In this document: one piece after another, positions 61,587 through 64,000 of the stretch
Layout of the letters: each line of letters starts with the position of its first letter
Numbering within the stretch: the stretch's first letter is position 1
DNA from: Novilysobacter_A longmucuonensis
Lineage (GTDB): Bacteria > Pseudomonadota > Gammaproteobacteria > Xanthomonadales > Xanthomonadaceae
DNA: 64,000 nt
Assembly (NCBI RefSeq): GCF_046600735.1
Contig: NZ_JBJMAW010000002.1
Coordinates: 62,001-126,000, forward strand
Direction of reading: 5' to 3'
Program-made: the position numbers and the translations under genes
Notes under the pieces: generated by a model
The model's input: only the letters and a program-made list of their open reading frames with translations
Told to the model about the DNA's origin: nothing
Database searches by the model: none

Positions 61587-62563
61587 AGGGGTTCGTCGTG
61601 GCTGACCGCTTCGCAGGCCGAACAGATGCGCTGCACCGTGTAACCCTTGGCGCGCAGCTTCTCGACCACGCCGTCCGCGCCCAGCAGGTGCAGTGCACCG
61701 ACCACCACCAGCGTGTCGCGCGGCGACGGCCCGTCCAGCATGCGCTGGATCTGCGGCACCCAGGCATCGTTGCGCACGACGTTGACCAGGCGATAGGTCT
61801 CCGGTGTGTTCTCCAGCATCTGCAGGCGCGTCAGGCGATCGAGCGCTACCAGGTCCGCGCTGCGCCACGCCTCGTGCAGCCCGGTCAGCACGGCCGGCAT
61901 CTCCTGTGGCCGGTCGAGGAAATCGGCCAGCGCAATGACCTGCTCGTCCATCGGGACACTGTCGAGCGTGTTCAACTGGTCATCGATGATCTCCAGCCCG
62001 CCGGTGGGCTTGTCGGCCGCGGCCGCCGCACGCATCAGGTGCTGGTCGAGTCCATCGGCGGCGCTGAAGCCCAGCGACTGCGCAACGCCGAGCATCAGCG
62101 TCAGGTTCACGAACCACGGTTCGAACGCTTCGAGCTGCTCGATCGAGGCGCCGTTGTTGCCGAGCACGTCATCGAGCCGGTCCTGCATCGCCGCAGGCAG
62201 CGTGTCGCTGAGGCCGCCGCCGTCGGCGTAGCCGGCCGCCGCCAGGAACTTGCGCGCGGTCGCCGGATCAGCAAGTTGCTCCGGCGGCACTTCGAACACC
62301 ACCGCATCGGCCGCGGCGAACGCCTGATCGATGTCGCTGGACAACGGATAGTCGTCGGGCTTGAGCAGATGAAATGAGCCGAGCAGGTACACCGTGCTGC
62401 CGCTCCCGACGCTGGACAGCTTCCACAGCAGCGGCACGGGCGCCGCTCGGCCAAGCTCCGCACGCGCTGCACTCGGACTGTCATCGCGGGCCTGCGTGCT
62501 GGCCGGTGCGAACAGCAGCGCGAGGACCAACGCTGACAGGCCGAGGCTCTTGAGAGGGTGCAT
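61583..62563 (-). CDS. TraB/GumN family protein
   Basis: A 326-residue secreted protein with a signal peptide (LGLSALVLALLFAPASTQA). The TraB/GumN (YbaP) family is recognised by STVYLLGSFHLLKPDDYPL, VVFEVPPEQLADP, KPTGGLEIIDDQLNTLDSV and TLVVVGALHLLGADGVVEKL, with the paired GxH motifs (GSFH and GALH) characteristic of this Tiki-like metalloprotease fold. The C-terminus contains RICSACEAV. Substrate unknown. Its stop codon TAG is the head of a REP element, so the true ancestral C-terminus may have been altered. Confidence 0.88.
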   Translation of the reverse strand: MHPLKSLGLSALVLALLFAPASTQARDDSPSAARAELGRAAPVPLLWKLSSVGSGSTVYLLGSFHLLKPDDYPLSSDIDQAFAAADAVVFEVPPEQLADPATARKFLAAAGYADGGGLSDTLPAAMQDRLDDVLGNNGASIEQLEAFEPWFVNLTLMLGVAQSLGFSAADGLDQHLMRAAAAADKPTGGLEIIDDQLNTLDSVPMDEQVIALADFLDRPQEMPAVLTGLHEAWRSADLVALDRLTRLQMLENTPETYRLVNVVRNDAWVPQIQRMLDGPSPRDTLVVVGALHLLGADGVVEKLRAKGYTVQRICSACEAVSHDEPL

Positions 62564-62574
62564 GGGCGGGCTCT

Positions 62575-63549
62575 TCAGTGCGGCGAGGCGTAGGTCTTTT
62601 CACCGGCCGCGATCGCCAGCTCGAGCCGGTTCTCCGGCGGCGGCAAGGGGCAGGTCGCGAACGCGGTGAATGCACAGGGCGGGTTGTAGGCGCGGTTGAA
62701 GTCCAGGGTGATGCGCCCTTGCGCATCCGGGCGTGGCGCATCCAGGTAGCGGCCAGCGCCATAGCTGCCGTGGCCGCTGGTGCGATCGGCGAAGACCAGG
62801 AACAGCGTGTCCTCGCCGTGGTCGAGCGCTTCGATGCGGTGCAGGGTGCCGTCACGCTCGAACTCGATCGCGCCGGGATTGGGCACCTGCTCGATGGTGC
62901 CGATGATGTTGGCGATCGGCAGGGTCCTGCCCGGCGGGTGCTCCACGAATTGGCCTGCGACACGCCACTGCTGCCGCGCCGGCCAGTAGTCCAGGCCGCC
63001 GAAACCGACGCGGCCGGGGGCGTCGGCGTGCTTCACCCGCAATGCGTGGCGCGCACCGCGCTTGATCACGGTGGCGAGGCCGCGGCCGTCGTCGAAGCCG
63101 AGCACGCTGGGACCGCCGGCGGCATCGTCGGCGTGCAACTCCGCCGGCCCGGTCAGCGGAGCGCCATCGAGCGTGACCGCCACGCCCTGCTCCGGCACGA
63201 ACCGCGTTGCGCCGGCGTTGAGCTCGATCCTGCCGAGGTGCTCCGGGCCGACCGCCAGGCGGATGCCGTTGTCGGTATCGCTGCCGAAGTGATGCGCGCC
63301 CGGACCGATCCAGTGCAGCCCGACCAGGCTGGTCCAGCCGTCCGACCGGGTAAGCTCGGCGACGCGCTGCTCGCGCCAGCGCTGCTGATCGGCCTGGAAG
63401 GCAGCGAGCTCGGCCGGGCGTTGCGCTTCGCTGGATACGCCATTCTCGCGCTCGCCACCGGAGCATGCGGTCAGCAGTCCGCACAAGCCAAGAGCGGCGA
63501 GCCACACCGGCAAGGGTTTCGAGGAGGAGTTAGGGGAGCAGTTCGCCAT
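62575..63549 (-). CDS. DUF1684 family lipoprotein
   Basis: A 324-residue predicted lipoprotein: signal LPVWLAALGLCGLLTAC with lipobox LTAC. The mature part follows the DUF1684 family, with SDGWTSLVGLHWIGPGAHHFGS, DYWPARQQWRVAGQF and the C-terminal YNPPCAFTAFATCPLPPPENRL with the conserved NPPC-F motif. Function is unknown. The ATG overlaps the mutL stop by one base (TGATG), and 11 bp separate it from the TraB/GumN gene, so the three genes are probably one transcript. Confidence 0.88.
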   Translation of the reverse strand: MANCSPNSSSKPLPVWLAALGLCGLLTACSGGERENGVSSEAQRPAELAAFQADQQRWREQRVAELTRSDGWTSLVGLHWIGPGAHHFGSDTDNGIRLAVGPEHLGRIELNAGATRFVPEQGVAVTLDGAPLTGPAELHADDAAGGPSVLGFDDGRGLATVIKRGARHALRVKHADAPGRVGFGGLDYWPARQQWRVAGQFVEHPPGRTLPIANIIGTIEQVPNPGAIEFERDGTLHRIEALDHGEDTLFLVFADRTSGHGSYGAGRYLDAPRPDAQGRITLDFNRAYNPPCAFTAFATCPLPPPENRLELAIAAGEKTYASPH

Positions 63550-64000
63550 CAGCGTCCTCGCAGGAACCAGCGGTCGATTTCGGGCAGGCTGAAATGGGCC
63601 CAGGTCGGGCGGCCATGGTTGCACTGGCCGGAGCGCTCGGTGGTCTCCATGTCACGCAGCAGCGCGTTCATTTCCGGCAGGCTCAGGCGCCGGTTGGCGC
63701 GCACCGCGCCGTGACAGGCCATGGTCGAGAGCAGCTCGTCGCGGGCGGCCGTGACCCGCTGCCCGCTCAGCGAGGACCCGCCGCCGTGTTCGCGCAGGTC
63801 GGCCAGCACGTCACGCAGCAGCGCCTCGACATCGCCATGGGCGAGCAGCGCCGGCACACTGCGCAGCGCCAGCGACTGCGGGCCGCTGCGGGTGACCTCG
63901 AAACCGAGCTGCTGCAGCGTCGCGGCCTCGCGCTCGGCGACATCGGCCTCGCGCTCGGATACCGACAGCGTCGCCGGCACCAGCAGGGGCTGGCTGCGCA
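63549..64000 (-). CDS. mutL: DNA mismatch repair protein MutL (C-terminal part)
   Basis: C-terminal dimerisation domain of MutL; the ATPase domain lies beyond the right edge. The visible ~150 residues contain LSTMACHGAVRANRRLSLPEM and the endpoint ERSGQCNHGRPTWAHFSLPEIDRWFLRGR, both diagnostic. No DQHA(x)2E(x)4E endonuclease motif is seen in the visible part, but too little is present to judge. It overlaps the DUF1684 gene by one base. Confidence 0.93.
   Translation of the reverse strand, partial: RSQPLLVPATLSVSEREADVAEREAATLQQLGFEVTRSGPQSLALRSVPALLAHGDVEALLRDVLADLREHGGGSSLSGQRVTAARDELLSTMACHGAVRANRRLSLPEMNALLRDMETTERSGQCNHGRPTWAHFSLPEIDRWFLRGR

Overview
The window is a dense, high-G+C chromosomal segment of a gammaproteobacterium, most likely a member of the Lysobacteraceae/Xanthomonadaceae (Lysobacter or Luteimonas-like). 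This rests on the gene order (tpiA-secG-tRNA-Leu-nuoA..N-tRNA-fMet-rimP-nusA-infB; trpF-trpB-trpA-accD; truA-fimV-asd-aroC-prmB; apbC-dcd near metG), on protein sequences that read like xanthomonad orthologs, and on many intergenic palindromes with the GTAG head known from Stenotrophomonas (SMAG/REP type). The genus is an inference. infB is cut at the left edge and mutL at the right edge.

Layout. 1-5250 (minus strand): metY-rimP-nusA-infB, the translation/transcription-factor cluster, with a tRNA promoter and a terminator between metY and rimP. 5550-21424 (minus): the complete 14-gene NADH:quinone oxidoreductase (complex I) operon, with spacers invaded by repeats. 21629-23109 (minus): tRNA-Leu(GAG), secG, tpiA. 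23168-27664 (minus): a tightly coupled four-gene cassette encoding a secreted cupredoxin-like protein, a membrane GGDEF-EAL protein, a secreted DUF3034 protein and a lipoprotein-type truncated hemoglobin. This is the most interesting accessory system here. 27892-31131: a deoxyinosine/uracil-type DNA glycosylase, an isopenicillin-N-synthase-like oxygenase and glmM. 31265-36048 (minus): accD, trpA, trpB, trpF, truA. 36052-41686 (minus): fimV, asd, aroC, prmB. 41766-43276 (plus): a SCO copper chaperone and psd. 43368-47107: an MltD-like transglycosylase, greB and rimO. 47405-50721 (plus): a HIT protein chained by stop/start overlaps to the 5-oxoprolinase genes pxpB-pxpC-pxpA, then a small secreted protein. 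50863-52489 (minus): dcd and apbC. 52893-58642 (plus): a secreted S9 peptidase, a large TonB-dependent receptor and a DUF2147 protein, probably a peptide-scavenging module. 58803-61471 (plus): metG and a soluble RnfB-like ferredoxin. 61583-64000 (minus): a TraB/GumN protein, a DUF1684 lipoprotein and mutL.

The second theme is repeats. At least seven different short palindromes share the head GTAG. In eight genes (nuoN, nuoM, the IPNS-like gene, aroC, the mltD-like gene, pxpA, apbC and the TraB gene) the TAG stop codon is the TAG of such a head. One full REP pair sits in frame inside metG. A second class consists of 7-bp-period arrays with different unit sequences, some forming nested palindromes between nuo genes. 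Long open frames antisense to real genes are composition artefacts and are left out.
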